From NCBI RefSeq assembly GCF_030013905.1, contig NZ_CP124862.1, positions 310,001-374,000 on the forward strand: 64,000 nt of DNA, in the 5' to 3' direction. This document shows, piece by piece, positions 33,463 to 43,197 of the stretch (positions are counted from its first letter, which is position 1; every line of letters starts with the position of its first letter). Origin of the DNA: Petroclostridium sp. X23. GTDB taxonomy: Bacteria > Bacillota > Clostridia > SK-Y3. A program made the position numbers and the translations under genes. The notes under the pieces were generated by a model. It worked only from the letters and a program-made list of their open reading frames with translations, was not told the origin of the DNA and ran no database searches.

Positions 33463-34971
33463 ATGTTAAAATTCATATTTTTAGCACTCTATGTTGTGCT
33501 TATGTTGGGAATAGGTTTTGTAAGTATGAAGAAAGCGTCAACTTTACAAGACTTTTTTTTGGGCGGTAGAAAGATGGGACCGTGGGTATCGGCTTTTGCC
33601 TATGGTACTACGTATTTTTCCGCTGTTATATTTATCGGGTATGCCGGTAAAATCGGTTGGGGATTCGGCCCTTCCGCAGTTTGGATTGGAGTAGGAAATG
33701 CTCTCGTCGGCAGCCTGCTGGCATGGGTTGTGCTGGCAAAAAAAACCCGAGATATGACCCACCGTTTGAATGCTTCAACAATGCCTGAATTTTTTGAAAA
33801 AAGATATGATAGTAAGGCACTAAAGGTCTTTTCCGCACTCATTATTTTTATTTTCTTAGTCCCTTATTCAGCTTCGGTATATGCCGGACTAAGCTATCTT
33901 TTTACATCTATATTTGGCTTTGATTACGTGTACTGCATGCTCTTTATGGCAATTCTGACTGCTATTTATCTTGTGCTAGGAGGATATGTCGCAACCGTAA
34001 TGACCGATTTTATTCAGGGTATTATTATGATAGGCGGCGTAGTTCTCATGATCTTTTATGTGGTTATGAATCCTGCAGTTGGCGGATTAACCGAAGGAAT
34101 ATCAAGGCTTTCACAAATTCCGGAAGAAGGCGCTCAATTGGTGAGCGTTTTTGGTGGAGGTAAATGGCTAAGTCTATTGTCATTGATCGTACTAACCAGT
34201 TTGGGAAGCTGGGGACTTCCGCAAATGATCCATAAGTTCTACGCGATAAAGGATGAAAAATCGATTTCTAAAGCTACCATTGTTTCAACCTGCTTTGCGA
34301 TGCTGATAGGATGCGGCGCATATCTGGCAGGAAGTTTCGGAAGACTGTATTTTGATAATAAAATTCCGATGCTAAACGGAAAAGACAATTTCGATATCAT
34401 TATGCCGGAGCTTCTTAAGATGGCTCTTCCCGAAGTGATGTTGAGCATTATTCTTCTTTTGATTTTATCCGCTTCTATGTCCACATTGGCTTCCATCGTA
34501 TTGACATCAAGCTCTGCGATTGCCATGGACCTTGTAAAAGGATATATGTTCCCTAATATGAAGAACGAGAAGATCATGATGCTCATGAAGATATTATGTC
34601 TTGTATTTATTGCTTTTTCATTTATTGTAGCCTATAAGCCAAATGCGATATTGGTACTGATGTCATTTTCTTGGGGAACAGTAGCCGGTTCTTTTATTGG
34701 TCCTTTCCTTTTCGGATTGTATTGGAAAGGAACTACAAAGCTTGGTGCATGGCTTGGAATGATTGGTGGATTTGGTACTTCAATCACCCTGGCAGTGGTT
34801 TACAATATGGATGCCGGTAAAGCGCCGTTGTTCGGAATGATTGCCATGTTGGTTTCTATTATTACTGTACCGGTGGTAAGTTTGATAACACCAAAACTTT
34901 CGCATAGCCATGTAGCTGAAGTATTTAATACTAAAATAAGCAAGTCAAATGAAGTTGGATTGGATATGTAG
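33463..34971 (+). CDS. sodium:solute symporter (SSS family)
   Basis: 502 residues with about 13 hydrophobic segments. The SSS signature is visible as DFFLGGRKMGPWVSAFAYGTTYFSAVIFIGYAG and GLSYLFTSIFGFDYVYCMLFMAI...GGYVATVMTDFIQG. Members move amino acids, pyruvate, sugars or pantothenate with Na+. Substrate cannot be fixed; the neighbouring aromatic-keto-acid oxidation genes make an amino or keto acid reasonable. It has its own leader of about 200 bases. Confidence 0.88.
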   Translation: MLKFIFLALYVVLMLGIGFVSMKKASTLQDFFLGGRKMGPWVSAFAYGTTYFSAVIFIGYAGKIGWGFGPSAVWIGVGNALVGSLLAWVVLAKKTRDMTHRLNASTMPEFFEKRYDSKALKVFSALIIFIFLVPYSASVYAGLSYLFTSIFGFDYVYCMLFMAILTAIYLVLGGYVATVMTDFIQGIIMIGGVVLMIFYVVMNPAVGGLTEGISRLSQIPEEGAQLVSVFGGGKWLSLLSLIVLTSLGSWGLPQMIHKFYAIKDEKSISKATIVSTCFAMLIGCGAYLAGSFGRLYFDNKIPMLNGKDNFDIIMPELLKMALPEVMLSIILLLILSASMSTLASIVLTSSSAIAMDLVKGYMFPNMKNEKIMMLMKILCLVFIAFSFIVAYKPNAILVLMSFSWGTVAGSFIGPFLFGLYWKGTTKLGAWLGMIGGFGTSITLAVVYNMDAGKAPLFGMIAMLVSIITVPVVSLITPKLSHSHVAEVFNTKISKSNEVGLDM

Positions 34972-35125
34972 TCATTAACATACATGTGTTATTAATAGAA
35001 AATGTATGGACTAGACTTATAAAAAAATGCTATAATTATTAAAATAAATAATTTAAATTGAAAATCTGAGTATGGAACTTGTGATCATTGTTCCAGATTC
35101 TCAATTCTAAAAGTGGGGGTTTCTG

Positions 35126-36871
35126 ATGAAAAAATTAATGCTAGGTAACGAAGCAGTTGCCCGTGGTGCATATGAGGCAGGAGTTACGGTTGTTTCTTCC
35201 TACCCCGGTACACCAAGTACCGAAATCACTGAGACAATTGCAAAGTATGATGAAATATATTCCGAGTGGGCACCAAATGAAAAAGTAGCTATGGAAGTAG
35301 CCATTGGCGCCTCTATCGGGGGAGCACGCGCCATGTCCTGCATGAAGCATGTCGGATTGAATGTAGCTGCCGATCCTTTGTTTACGTGTTCATATACAGG
35401 CGTAACCGGCGGTCTTGTATTTATAGTTGCCGATGATCCGGGAATGCACAGTTCCCAAAATGAACAAGACAGCAGACATTTTGCAAAAGCATCCAAAGTT
35501 ATGATGCTGGAGCCGTCCGATAGCCAGGAAGCAAAAGATTTTACCATGATGGCTTATGAATTAAGTGAAAAATTCGACACACCTGTTATTGTTAGACTGT
35601 CGACACGTATATCCCATTCACAGAGTCTTGTAGAACTCAATGAACGTAAAAGCGTTCCTCTAAAAGAATATAAAAAAGATTTTCAAAAATTTGTTATGAT
35701 GCCTGCAATGGCTCGAAAGAGACACGTTATTGTTGAAGATAGAATCAGTGCACTGCAAGAATATGCGGAAAATTGCGAATTGAATAAGATTGAGTGGGGC
35801 GACAAAAAAATCGGTGTGATTACCAGCGGTATTGCATATCAGTATGCGAAAGAAGCATTAGGAAATGTTTCTTTCTTAAAACTTGGTATGGTTTATCCTC
35901 TTCCTGAGAAATTGATTAAAGAATTTGTCAGTCAAGTAGAAAAAGTATATGTCGTTGAAGAATTAGATCCTATTTTTGAAGATCACTGCAAAAAACTTGG
36001 CTGCGAAGTGATAGGAAAAGATTTGCTTCCTATTACAGGAGAATTCAGCGCTGAAATTATTAAAGAAAAAATACTGGGTATTAAAAATCAAGATAAAATC
36101 AGTGTCAATGAGCCTATTCCCGTGAGACCACCGGTAATGTGTCCGGGGTGTCCTCATAGAGGAATGTTCTATGTTCTCAAAAAATTAAAAATGGTTGTTA
36201 CCGGCGATATCGGCTGCTATACACTAGGTGCACTTCCGCCGTTAGAGGCAATGGATACATGCATTTGTATGGGTGCCAGCGTAAGTGCGGCGCAAGGGAT
36301 GGAAAAAGCCAGAGGCAAAGAATTCGCCAAGAAGATGGTAGCTGTCATTGGTGACTCTACATTTATGCATTCAGGAATTACCGGCCTTATTGATATTGTA
36401 TATAACAAAGGATGTTCTACTGTCATCATATTGGACAACTCCATTACAGGAATGACGGGACATCAGCACAATCCTACAACAGGCAAAACCATTAAAGGGG
36501 AGCCGACTAAACAAGTAGATCTTGTGAAACTGGCAGAAGCAATTGGTGTGGAACGTATATCAGTGGTAGATCCTTTTGATGTGGATGCGTTTGAAAAAAT
36601 CGTTAAAGAAGAAACAGCGGTTCAAGAACCTTCAGTGATTATTACACAACGTCCATGTGCATTATTGAAGCATGTAAAATTCGAAGGCCCGCTAACCATT
36701 AATCAAGAAAAATGTACCGGCTGCAAAATGTGTATGAAATTGGGATGTCCGGCAATTTCAAATAAGAACGGGAAGATCCAGATTGATGTGACCCTATGTA
36801 ACGGATGCGGACTATGTTTGAAAGTATGTAAATTCTCAGCAATAGAAAAGGCGGGTGATATCAATGGCTAA
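35126..36871 (+). CDS. iorA: indolepyruvate ferredoxin oxidoreductase, alpha subunit
   Basis: 581 residues. An N-terminal pyrimidine/transketolase-like domain (VVSSYPGTPSTEITETI, YSEWAPNEKVAMEVAIGAS), a TPP-binding region (CPGCPHRGMFYVL, AVIGDSTFMHSGITGL...ILDNSITGMTGHQHNP) and a C-terminal ferredoxin domain with CTGCKMCMKLGC and CNGCGLCLKVC for two 4Fe-4S clusters. It oxidatively decarboxylates aryl pyruvates to aryl-acetyl-CoA, reducing ferredoxin. It overlaps iorB by 17 bases. A stem-loop (TGGAAC/GTTCCA) precedes its ribosome site. Confidence 0.93.
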   Translation: MKKLMLGNEAVARGAYEAGVTVVSSYPGTPSTEITETIAKYDEIYSEWAPNEKVAMEVAIGASIGGARAMSCMKHVGLNVAADPLFTCSYTGVTGGLVFIVADDPGMHSSQNEQDSRHFAKASKVMMLEPSDSQEAKDFTMMAYELSEKFDTPVIVRLSTRISHSQSLVELNERKSVPLKEYKKDFQKFVMMPAMARKRHVIVEDRISALQEYAENCELNKIEWGDKKIGVITSGIAYQYAKEALGNVSFLKLGMVYPLPEKLIKEFVSQVEKVYVVEELDPIFEDHCKKLGCEVIGKDLLPITGEFSAEIIKEKILGIKNQDKISVNEPIPVRPPVMCPGCPHRGMFYVLKKLKMVVTGDIGCYTLGALPPLEAMDTCICMGASVSAAQGMEKARGKEFAKKMVAVIGDSTFMHSGITGLIDIVYNKGCSTVIILDNSITGMTGHQHNPTTGKTIKGEPTKQVDLVKLAEAIGVERISVVDPFDVDAFEKIVKEETAVQEPSVIITQRPCALLKHVKFEGPLTINQEKCTGCKMCMKLGCPAISNKNGKIQIDVTLCNGCGLCLKVCKFSAIEKAGDING

Positions 36872-37439
36872 TCGTTCAATTATGATTGTAGGTGTCGGAG
36901 GTCAGGGAACCTTGCTGGCCAGTAGAATATTAGGAAATGCGGCAATAGAACTGGGATATGATGTGAAAGTCTCTGAAGTACATGGAATGGCCCAGAGAGG
37001 CGGCAGTGTAGTAACTTATGTAAAATATGGCGAAAAGGTATATTCACCTATTATCTCAGAAGGAGAAGCGGATATCATTCTTGCTTTTGAAGAATTGGAG
37101 GCATATAGATGGCTGCCTTACCTGAAAAAAGATGGGAAAATGATTATTAATACACAGAACATAGATCCTATGCCTGTAATTATCGGCAGTGCGCAATATC
37201 CGGAGAATATTATTGAAAAAGTAAAGAACCTGTCCGGTAATGTTACAACGGTTGATGCATTAAGTCTTGCGCTAAAAGCAGGTAATATGAAAGCTGTGAA
37301 TGTTGTACTGATTGGATTAATGGCTAAATATACTAGTATTGATAAAGAGATTTGGTTAAAGGCTATTGAGCAAACTGTTCCTGCTAAGTTTTTAGAAGCG
37401 AACAAAACGGCTTTTGAATTAGGATACAACTTTGGATAA
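36855..37439 (+). CDS. iorB: indolepyruvate ferredoxin oxidoreductase, beta subunit
   Basis: 194 residues, the pyruvate ferredoxin oxidoreductase gamma-type fold: IMIVGVGGQGTLLASRILGNAAIELG and the conserved EVHGMAQRGGSVVTYVK. It partners IorA. Start at 36855 or, by sequence similarity, at MANRS (36864); the second is better placed after GGTGATATCA. Confidence 0.92.
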   Translation: MISMANRSIMIVGVGGQGTLLASRILGNAAIELGYDVKVSEVHGMAQRGGSVVTYVKYGEKVYSPIISEGEADIILAFEELEAYRWLPYLKKDGKMIINTQNIDPMPVIIGSAQYPENIIEKVKNLSGNVTTVDALSLALKAGNMKAVNVVLIGLMAKYTSIDKEIWLKAIEQTVPAKFLEANKTAFELGYNFG

Positions 37440-37544
37440 TGTACAGTGGACAATGGACATTATAAAGTATAGTAGTATGAGTTCAGATTAATTTAACTAT
37501 TCTAACGCTCATATCATTTAATATGATGTAATTGGCATATGTTG

Positions 37545-37572
37545 TACGGGCGGACGACTCTGTCCGCCCGTA
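37545..37572. repeat. short palindromic repeat, family B
   Basis: TACGGGCGGACGACTCTGTCCGCCCGTA, nearly a full palindrome (GGGCGGAC/GTCCGCCC). The same sequence occurs inside the element at 48654-48728. GC-rich, non-coding, between iorB and the ligase gene. Confidence 0.75.
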
Positions 37573-37661
37573 GTATATTGGACGGTTTTATCCTGATAGT
37601 ACGTTGAAAATCTTTAATGCATTTAATGCAGCTATACATTAGAACTGAGGAGGTCATGAGA

Positions 37662-38966
37662 GTGAGCTATTGGAACCAGACATGTGAATGCATGTCACGA
37701 GACGAGATGAGCGCTTTACAATCTGAAAGGCTAATCAATACGGTGAAAAGAGTCTATCATAACGTACCTTTTTATCGTAACAAAATGCAGCAAGCCGGAT
37801 TGGTTCCTGAGGATATCAAAACGGTAGAAGATTTGAAGAAGCTACCATTTACTTATAAGCAGGATTTAAGAGATAACTATCCTTACGGATTGTTTGCCAC
37901 TCCGTTAAGTGAAATCGTCAGAATCCATGCTTCATCCGGCACAACAGGAAAACAAACAGTAGTAGGATATACGAGAAACGATATCGCCATTTGGTCTGAA
38001 GTAATGGCAAGAACGCTTACTGCCGCAGGGGCAGACAAAGAATCCTTCATACAAGTCGCTTACGGTTACGGCTTATTTACCGGTGGACTTGGTGCGCACT
38101 ATGGTGCTGAACGAATAGGAGCATCCGTTATCCCTATTTCAGGAGGCAATACCAGCAGACAGGTGCAAATCATGAAAGACTTTGGAACCACATTGCTGGC
38201 ATGTACACCGTCCTATGCGCTGTTTTTAGCGGAGACGCTTGAAGAAATGGGGATTACGAGAGACCAGTTAAAGCTTAAAGCAGGGGTGTTTGGTGCAGAA
38301 CCGTGGACGAATAATATGAGGAAAGAAATAGAGAGTAAACTGGGAATCATGGCCATTGATATTTATGGATTAAGTGAAATCATCGGTCCCGGTGTGGCAT
38401 ATGAATGTGAAGTTCAAAACGGATTACATATTCCTGAAGATCATTTTATTCCGGAAATCATAAATCCTGATACAGGAGAGGTATTGCCGGAAGGTGAAAA
38501 AGGGGAATTGGTATTTACTACTGTCACCAAGGAAGGGTTACCGCTTATACGTTATAGAACCAGAGATATCTCATCCTTAACCTATGAAAAATGCGGCTGC
38601 GGCAGAACACTGGTGAAAATGGCCAGAGTTTCCGGACGTACTGACGATATGCTGATTATTAGAGGGGTAAATGTGTTCCCGTCACAAATTGAGAGTGTAT
38701 TGCTGGAAATCGGTGAAACAGCGCCGCATTACTTGCTCATTGTTGACCGTATCGGTACTTTGGATACACTGGAAATACTTGTTGAGATGTCAGATAAGCT
38801 TTTCTCTGATGAGGTAAGGCGCTTGGAAGATCTGGAAAAGAAAATCAAGCATGCCATTGAAAGTACATTAGGCATCAGCGCGAAGATCCGTCTGGTTGAG
38901 CCTAAGACCATTGAGAGAAGTGAAGGGAAAGCAAAGAGAGTTATTGATAAGAGAAATTTAAAATAA
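37662..38966 (+). CDS. phenylacetate-CoA ligase-like acyl-CoA synthetase
   Basis: About 434 residues. AMP-forming motifs: [47 protein letters not shown] and the C-terminal [21 protein letters not shown]. Together with iorAB it would act on aryl acetates, either making CoA esters from free acids or, in fermenters, running toward ATP from aryl-acetyl-CoA. A GAGGAGG site fits the GTG at 37662 better than the ATG at 37656. Confidence 0.88.
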   Translation: MSYWNQTCECMSRDEMSALQSERLINTVKRVYHNVPFYRNKMQQAGLVPEDIKTVEDLKKLPFTYKQDLRDNYPYGLFATPLSEIVRIHASSGTTGKQTVVGYTRNDIAIWSEVMARTLTAAGADKESFIQVAYGYGLFTGGLGAHYGAERIGASVIPISGGNTSRQVQIMKDFGTTLLACTPSYALFLAETLEEMGITRDQLKLKAGVFGAEPWTNNMRKEIESKLGIMAIDIYGLSEIIGPGVAYECEVQNGLHIPEDHFIPEIINPDTGEVLPEGEKGELVFTTVTKEGLPLIRYRTRDISSLTYEKCGCGRTLVKMARVSGRTDDMLIIRGVNVFPSQIESVLLEIGETAPHYLLIVDRIGTLDTLEILVEMSDKLFSDEVRRLEDLEKKIKHAIESTLGISAKIRLVEPKTIERSEGKAKRVIDKRNLK

Positions 38967-38997
38967 GTTAAAAATTATATTAAGGGAGGGGTAATTT

Positions 38998-39429
38998 ATG
39001 CTGGTTAAGCAAATCTCTGTATTCCTGGAAAATAAATCGGGACGCTTGGCGGAAGTTACAGATATTTTAGGCGGCAATAACATTGACATTAGTGCTTTAT
39101 CCATTGCCGATACCACTGATTTCGGTATACTACGACTGATTGTCAATCAGCCGGAAAAAGCAGAAAAGGTTTTAAAGGAAAACGGATTTACAGTAAGCTG
39201 CACCAGTGTTATAGCCATTGCCGTCGTAGACCAGCCCGGTGGATTAGCTGCAGCATTAAAAGTTTTGGAAAGCGCGTCCATTGGCATTGAGTATATGTAT
39301 GCTTTCGTAGGGAAAACAACCAATGAAGCAATGGTTATCCTAAGAGTAGAAGAACCAGAACGGGCTGTAAAAGAATTAGAAGCAAGCAATATAAGGGTTT
39401 TACCTTCAGAAAAGGTATATGAACTTTAA
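38998..39429 (+). CDS. tandem ACT-domain protein
   Basis: 143 residues made of two ACT modules: KQISVFLENKSGRLAEVTDIL...NNIDISALSIAD, then SCTSVIAIAVVDQPGGLAAAL...IEYMYAFVG. ACT domains bind amino acids. It is commonly found beside iorAB and this ligase in Clostridia and is probably an amino-acid-responsive regulator of the pathway. AGGGAGGGG precedes the ATG. Confidence 0.88.
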   Translation: MLVKQISVFLENKSGRLAEVTDILGGNNIDISALSIADTTDFGILRLIVNQPEKAEKVLKENGFTVSCTSVIAIAVVDQPGGLAAALKVLESASIGIEYMYAFVGKTTNEAMVILRVEEPERAVKELEASNIRVLPSEKVYEL

Positions 39430-39439
39430 AATATAACGG

Positions 39440-39479
39440 AAAAAAGTGCATTTGGACTTATGCTAAATGCACTTTTTTA
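39440..39479. terminator. bidirectional terminator
   Basis: AAAAAAGTGCATTT pairs with AAATGCACTTTTTT between convergent genes. Confidence 0.8.
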
Positions 39480-39935
39480 TATATTATATAGCCGTTGTTT
39501 TACATTCTTGACCACTTCTACAATATTTGGATATACAGCTTGAGATCCTTTGATAACAATGGGCCTTCCCATACCAACCATGTGTAAACCTCTCGACAAT
39601 GTTCCGCCGATTTTCATAAGGAAATTTACATCATTATGAATGTTTATAAGCTGTAATTCTTCCTTTTTATCAAAGAGTATACTCAAACTGTTAAGTGCCT
39701 GTATAGTGATATCAATACTAAATCTTCTTCCCAAAGTACACACAAGACTTCCATGCTCATCATATCCAACCTTATTTATTAAGCCCCATCTTTTTTTATT
39801 GGACCTATCAAAGTTTGTTTTTTGTAGCATTTCATCAGCGTCAGGAATTCTATCTTCCGGCAGTATTCCTAAATGAATATTCGCAGCAAGAACCGATGAG
39901 TGGGTACCACCGGAACAATGATATATAATAATCAT
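39477..39935 (-). CDS. DUF3189 family protein
   Basis: 152 residues that begin IIYHCSGGTHSSVLAANIHLGILP, the family's typical N-terminus with HCxGGTHSS, which looks like a nucleotide- or metal-binding loop. No function is known. It reads toward the ACT gene. RBS: GGAGG about 7 bases before the ATG. Confidence 0.82.
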   Translation of the reverse strand: MIIIYHCSGGTHSSVLAANIHLGILPEDRIPDADEMLQKTNFDRSNKKRWGLINKVGYDEHGSLVCTLGRRFSIDITIQALNSLSILFDKKEELQLINIHNDVNFLMKIGGTLSRGLHMVGMGRPIVIKGSQAVYPNIVEVVKNVKQRLYNI

Positions 39936-40104
39936 TTAAGTCCTCCAACTTATATCATTTTATTGAACCAGTATTATTATTTATGTTTGCACATTAATCA
40001 AGATGAATATACATATAACCAATATTTTTATTATTTTTACAGAATGATATTGTATTATGTTATAAAAACATATACCTTCAGAGAGATATTCTTTTAAGTT
40101 ATTA

Positions 40105-40148
40105 TTGACATATGCCCATAATAGATTTATAATGTAAATGGGCATATG
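40105..40148 (+). promoter_or_regulatory. promoter with paired CATATGCCC-type operators
   Basis: TTGACA at 40105-40110 and TATAAT at 40128-40133 with a 17-base spacer, a consensus promoter. CATATGCCCAT (40109-40119) overlaps the -35 and its reverse complement ATGGGCATATG (40138-40148) lies near +1. The right site has a perfect GGCATATGCC core. This geometry suits repression by a dimer pair. Confidence 0.7.
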
Positions 40149-40181
40149 CCAATAATTATATTTAATGAGGAGTGATTTATT

Positions 40182-40493
40182 ATGCCAAGAAGAGACGCTA
40201 CAGGTCCAATGGGAATGGGGTCTATGACAGGAAGAGGGGCAGGTTATTGCACAGGTCGTGCAATGTTTGGTCTTGTAAAACATGATGGAGTTGGATTTGG
40301 AAGAGGAATAGGCGGAGGCAGAGGATTTAGAAAAATGTTTTGTGCTGTAGGACTTCCAGGTTGGCCAAGAGATGGTTATACGGATAGACAAGTTTATGAT
40401 GAAAAAACAACCTTGAAGAACCAAGAAGAATTCTTAGAGAAGCAGCTTAAACAGGTAAAGGACCGTTTAAAAAGTTTTGATGAAGAAAAGTAG
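40182..40493 (+). CDS. DUF5320 family protein
   Basis: 103 residues. The first half is Gly/Met/Arg-rich (GPMGMGSMTGRGAGYC...GFGRGIGGGRGF) with a few Cys; the second is a coiled-coil (LKNQEEFLEKQLKQVKDRLKSF). DUF5320 genes travel with NifX/NifB-like Fe-S cofactor proteins, MRP-type ATPases and DUF134 regulators in anaerobes. GAGGAG precedes the ATG. Confidence 0.82.
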   Translation: MPRRDATGPMGMGSMTGRGAGYCTGRAMFGLVKHDGVGFGRGIGGGRGFRKMFCAVGLPGWPRDGYTDRQVYDEKTTLKNQEEFLEKQLKQVKDRLKSFDEEK

Positions 40494-40513
40494 ATATCTG
40501 ATTCTTTTCGGAC

Positions 40514-40546
40514 GGCAGGTTCTAAAGATAAAGAGCCTGCTTTCTA
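40514..40546 (+). terminator. hairpin terminator after DUF5320 gene
   Basis: GCAGGTTCT pairs with AGAGCCTGC, followed by TTTCTATTT. Confidence 0.6.
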
Positions 40547-40638
40547 TTTATCCAAATTTATTAAAATACCCTCTTTTTTTAAAGTGCTCAAAATGATAGA
40601 ATAAACATATAAATAGAATTCTGAAGGGAGAAAGCAAG

Positions 40639-41112
40639 TTGGCTAGACCACCTAAATGGAGAAAAGTTGAATTTATTCCTAATATACAGCATTTTGTGCC
40701 TCTGGACATAGAAAAAAATAATATAGAAGAAAATATTCTGCGGATTGAGGAAGTTGAAGCAGTACGTTTGAAGGATCTTGAAAAATTAGAGCAGGAAGAA
40801 TGTGCTGTAAAAATGGAAGTCTCAAGACAAACCTTCCAACGGATACTTAATAGTGCAAGAGAAAAAATCGCTGACAGTATTATAAATGGAAAAGCTATAC
40901 GTATAGAAGGCGGGAATTTCACCCGCCACATTTGTCCGGTCCAATGCCTTGATTGCGGGAAAGAGTGGAAAGAAAGCTATGAAAACTTTGAAAAAATTAT
41001 TAATGGTGAGTATTTATGTCCTGAGTGTCAATCAAAGAAGATAGTATGTCTTAATACGAATGGTCAGAAATTTTGTAAGCGCAATTGCTGGAGAAGAGGA
41101 AGAATGGATTGA
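40639..41112 (+). CDS. DUF134 family DNA-binding protein
   Basis: 157 residues. The N-terminal MARPPKWRKVEFIP is the family start. A helix-turn-helix follows (AVRLKDLEKLEQEECAVKM then SRQTFQRILNSAREKIADSI), then a C-terminal zinc-ribbon-like region: CPVQCLDCGKEW, LCPECQSKK and CKRNC. It is probably the regulator that binds the CATATGCCC sites at the flanking promoters (inference). The start codon is TTG at 40639, after GAAGGGAGAAAGC. Confidence 0.82.
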   Translation: MARPPKWRKVEFIPNIQHFVPLDIEKNNIEENILRIEEVEAVRLKDLEKLEQEECAVKMEVSRQTFQRILNSAREKIADSIINGKAIRIEGGNFTRHICPVQCLDCGKEWKESYENFEKIINGEYLCPECQSKKIVCLNTNGQKFCKRNCWRRGRMD

Positions 41113-41149
41113 TAGTAAGGTGTTATTTGAATAAATAGAATTACGTCAG

Positions 41150-41181
41150 AAAAGAGTCACTTCACGAAGGGCTCTTTTTTT
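41150..41181 (+). terminator. terminator of DUF134 gene
   Basis: AAAAGAGTCACTTC pairs with GAAGGGCTCTTTTTTT with one or two mismatches, ending in T7. Confidence 0.7.
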
Positions 41182-41240
41182 GCATGATATCTTCTGCTTA
41201 TCATTCATAAGGTAGTATGAAGTAAAAAAACTAATAAATA

Positions 41241-41300
41241 TTGACATATGCTTAAAATAGTTGTATGATTTTAAATGGAAAATAAATGGGCGTAAGCCCA
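41241..41300 (+). promoter_or_regulatory. second promoter of the redox module, with related operators
   Basis: TTGACA at 41241-41246 and TATGAT at 41264-41269, 17-base spacer. As at 40105, GACATATGC overlaps the -35, and TGGGC-GTAA-GCCCA (41287-41300) lies just after +1. The same regulator probably controls both. Confidence 0.65.
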
Positions 41301-41325
41301 AAAATATATTATAAGGGGAATTGTG

Positions 41326-41352
41326 ATGAAAGGAAGCGGGTTCAATGTATAG
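41326..41352 (+). CDS. possible 8-residue leader peptide upstream of nifU-like gene
   Basis: ATG behind AAGGGGAATTGTG encodes MKGSGFNV and a TAG that overlaps the ATG at 41345 of the next gene. Such overlap suggests translational coupling; it could equally be chance. Confidence 0.3.
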   Translation: MKGSGFNV

Positions 41353-41722
41353 TGATATTGCAATTGATCATTTTATGTGTCCACGGAATATAGGGAACAT
41401 GCTTGATGCAAATGGACAAGGTGAATGTGGTGATCCTTCATGTGGAGATTATCTAATAATATATATTAGAGTTGAAAACCATGTTATAGAGGACATAAGC
41501 TTTATGGTTTTTGGTTGTGCCGGAGCAATTGCAACCAGTAGTATGACAACTGTACTTACAAAAGGGAAGACAATAGAAGCAGCATTGAAATTAACAGAAG
41601 AGGATGTTATAGAGGCTTTGGGTGGATTGCCTGAAGATAAACAGCACTGCTCTAATCTTGGTGTTCAAGCGTTAAAAAAAGCTATTGAAGACTATTATAG
41701 AAGAAATAAAATTGAAAAATAG
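41345..41722 (+). CDS. NifU/IscU-like Fe-S cluster scaffold
   Basis: 125 residues. The three scaffold cysteines are seen in CGDPSCGDYL, FMVFGCAGAIA and the late KQHCSNLGVQAL; the core order C-GDP...C-x-x-A...C is that of the NifU_N fold. It would hold nascent Fe-S clusters. It lacks the Nfu and ferredoxin domains of full NifU and no cysteine desulfurase is beside it. Confidence 0.88.
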   Translation: MYSDIAIDHFMCPRNIGNMLDANGQGECGDPSCGDYLIIYIRVENHVIEDISFMVFGCAGAIATSSMTTVLTKGKTIEAALKLTEEDVIEALGGLPEDKQHCSNLGVQALKKAIEDYYRRNKIEK

Positions 41723-41767
41723 TTTTACTGCTTGTGCATTGGAATACGAAAGAGATAGGTGATGAAA

Positions 41768-42178
41768 ATGCTGGAAACAAAAACGGAACTGATTGTAAGA
41801 TATGCGGAAACTGACAAAATGGGAATAGCACATCATTCTAACTATGCTGTATGGTTTGAATTTGCGAGAACAGAGTTTTTTAAGAAACTAGGATTTAGTT
41901 ATTTAAGTATTGAGGAAAAGGGGATATTACTTCCTTTAACAGATTTAAAATGTTCATATAAAAAGCCGGCTGGATATGAGGATGAAATAATAATAAAGGT
42001 ACGGATAATAAAAATGACATGTGTGCGGATTGCATTCTCTTATGAAATATATGATCATTTTTCTGATTTAATTGCAATTGGAGAAACAGCACACGCTTGG
42101 ACTGATCAGAATTTAAAACCCTTAAATATTGAAAAAAAGATATCTGATTTATATCAATTGCTTAAAGAAGCAATATAA
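41768..42178 (+). CDS. YbgC/FadM-like acyl-CoA thioesterase
   Basis: About 136 residues, hot-dog fold. The 4-hydroxybenzoyl-CoA thioesterase signature is intact: VRYAETDKMGIAHHSNYAVWFEFARTEFF, with the catalytic Asp in ETDKMG. Substrate probably a short acyl-CoA. Start chosen at 41768, 8 bases after AGG of the ribosome site; 41762 is possible. Confidence 0.87.
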   Translation: MLETKTELIVRYAETDKMGIAHHSNYAVWFEFARTEFFKKLGFSYLSIEEKGILLPLTDLKCSYKKPAGYEDEIIIKVRIIKMTCVRIAFSYEIYDHFSDLIAIGETAHAWTDQNLKPLNIEKKISDLYQLLKEAI

Positions 42179-42308
42179 CTTGATCCCTTATAAACTAAAA
42201 GCTGTTCATAATACAGAATAAGTTTGCTAATGATATATTGTATTTGTAATTCAGAAGATAGAAAATGAAAAGATACATATGTGATATAAAAATTTCAGGG
42301 GTGATGTA

Positions 42309-43166
42309 ATGGAGGTTTATCTTGATTGCCTGCCTTGTTTTTTAAGACAAGTGCTTGAGACAACCAGAATGATAACAAACGAATTGGATGTACAAGATAA
42401 AATAATGCAAGATACAATTGGATTGGTATTACAGTATAAAAGGTATAAATACTCACCTGAATTAGGAAGAGATATGCACAATATAATAAAAAAATATACA
42501 GATATAGCCGATCCATATAAAACAATTAAAGAAAAGAGTATAGAGCTTGCAGAAGACCTTTATCCATCATTAAAACATTTTTTATATAGAAAATATGATA
42601 ATAGATTATATTGGGCCTTAAAGGTATCTGCTATGGGCAATATCATTGATTATGCTATTAATCATCATATTGATATTAAAGCATGTATTGAAAACGAACT
42701 TGAAAAAGAATTTGCTATCAATGATATTGAAAGATTTGAAAAACAATTTAGAAATGCAAAAACGCTGTTAATCATTGGAGATAATGCAGGTGAAACCGTA
42801 TTTGATAAGGTATTAATAGAAGATCTTTTACAATTAAAAATTACTTACGCTGTCAGAAGTGAACCGATTATTAATGATGCTACATATGAAGATGCCTATG
42901 CTTCCGGTTTATCTGAACACTGTAACATTATTTCTACTGGCTGCAATGCGCCAGGCTTGATATTAGAGGAATCCAGCAAGGAATTTTCAGATATATTTAG
43001 GCATGCCGATATTGTCATTAGTAAAGGTCAAGGGAATTTTGAAACTTTATCAGATGTGGATAGAGAAGTTTTTTTTCTGCTAAAAGTGAAATGTCCGGTT
43101 GTTGCTAATCTTGTTAACGTTGATGTTAACGAATATATTTTTAAGCACAGCGGCAAAATAAATTGA
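42309..43166 (+). CDS. DUF89/ARMT1-like phosphatase, copy 1
   Basis: 285 residues. N-terminal CLPCFLRQVLE Cys pair, LLIIGDNAGETVFDKVLIEDL with the metal-binding Asp/Glu, RSEPIINDATYEDA, and SKGQGNFETLSDV. DUF89 enzymes are metal-dependent phosphatases thought to remove damaged sugar-phosphates. A second member is at 52252. GGGGTGATG precedes the ATG. Confidence 0.86.
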   Translation: MEVYLDCLPCFLRQVLETTRMITNELDVQDKIMQDTIGLVLQYKRYKYSPELGRDMHNIIKKYTDIADPYKTIKEKSIELAEDLYPSLKHFLYRKYDNRLYWALKVSAMGNIIDYAINHHIDIKACIENELEKEFAINDIERFEKQFRNAKTLLIIGDNAGETVFDKVLIEDLLQLKITYAVRSEPIINDATYEDAYASGLSEHCNIISTGCNAPGLILEESSKEFSDIFRHADIVISKGQGNFETLSDVDREVFFLLKVKCPVVANLVNVDVNEYIFKHSGKIN

Positions 43167-43197
43167 TGTTATGATTTTTATTGGAGGAGAACAAATT

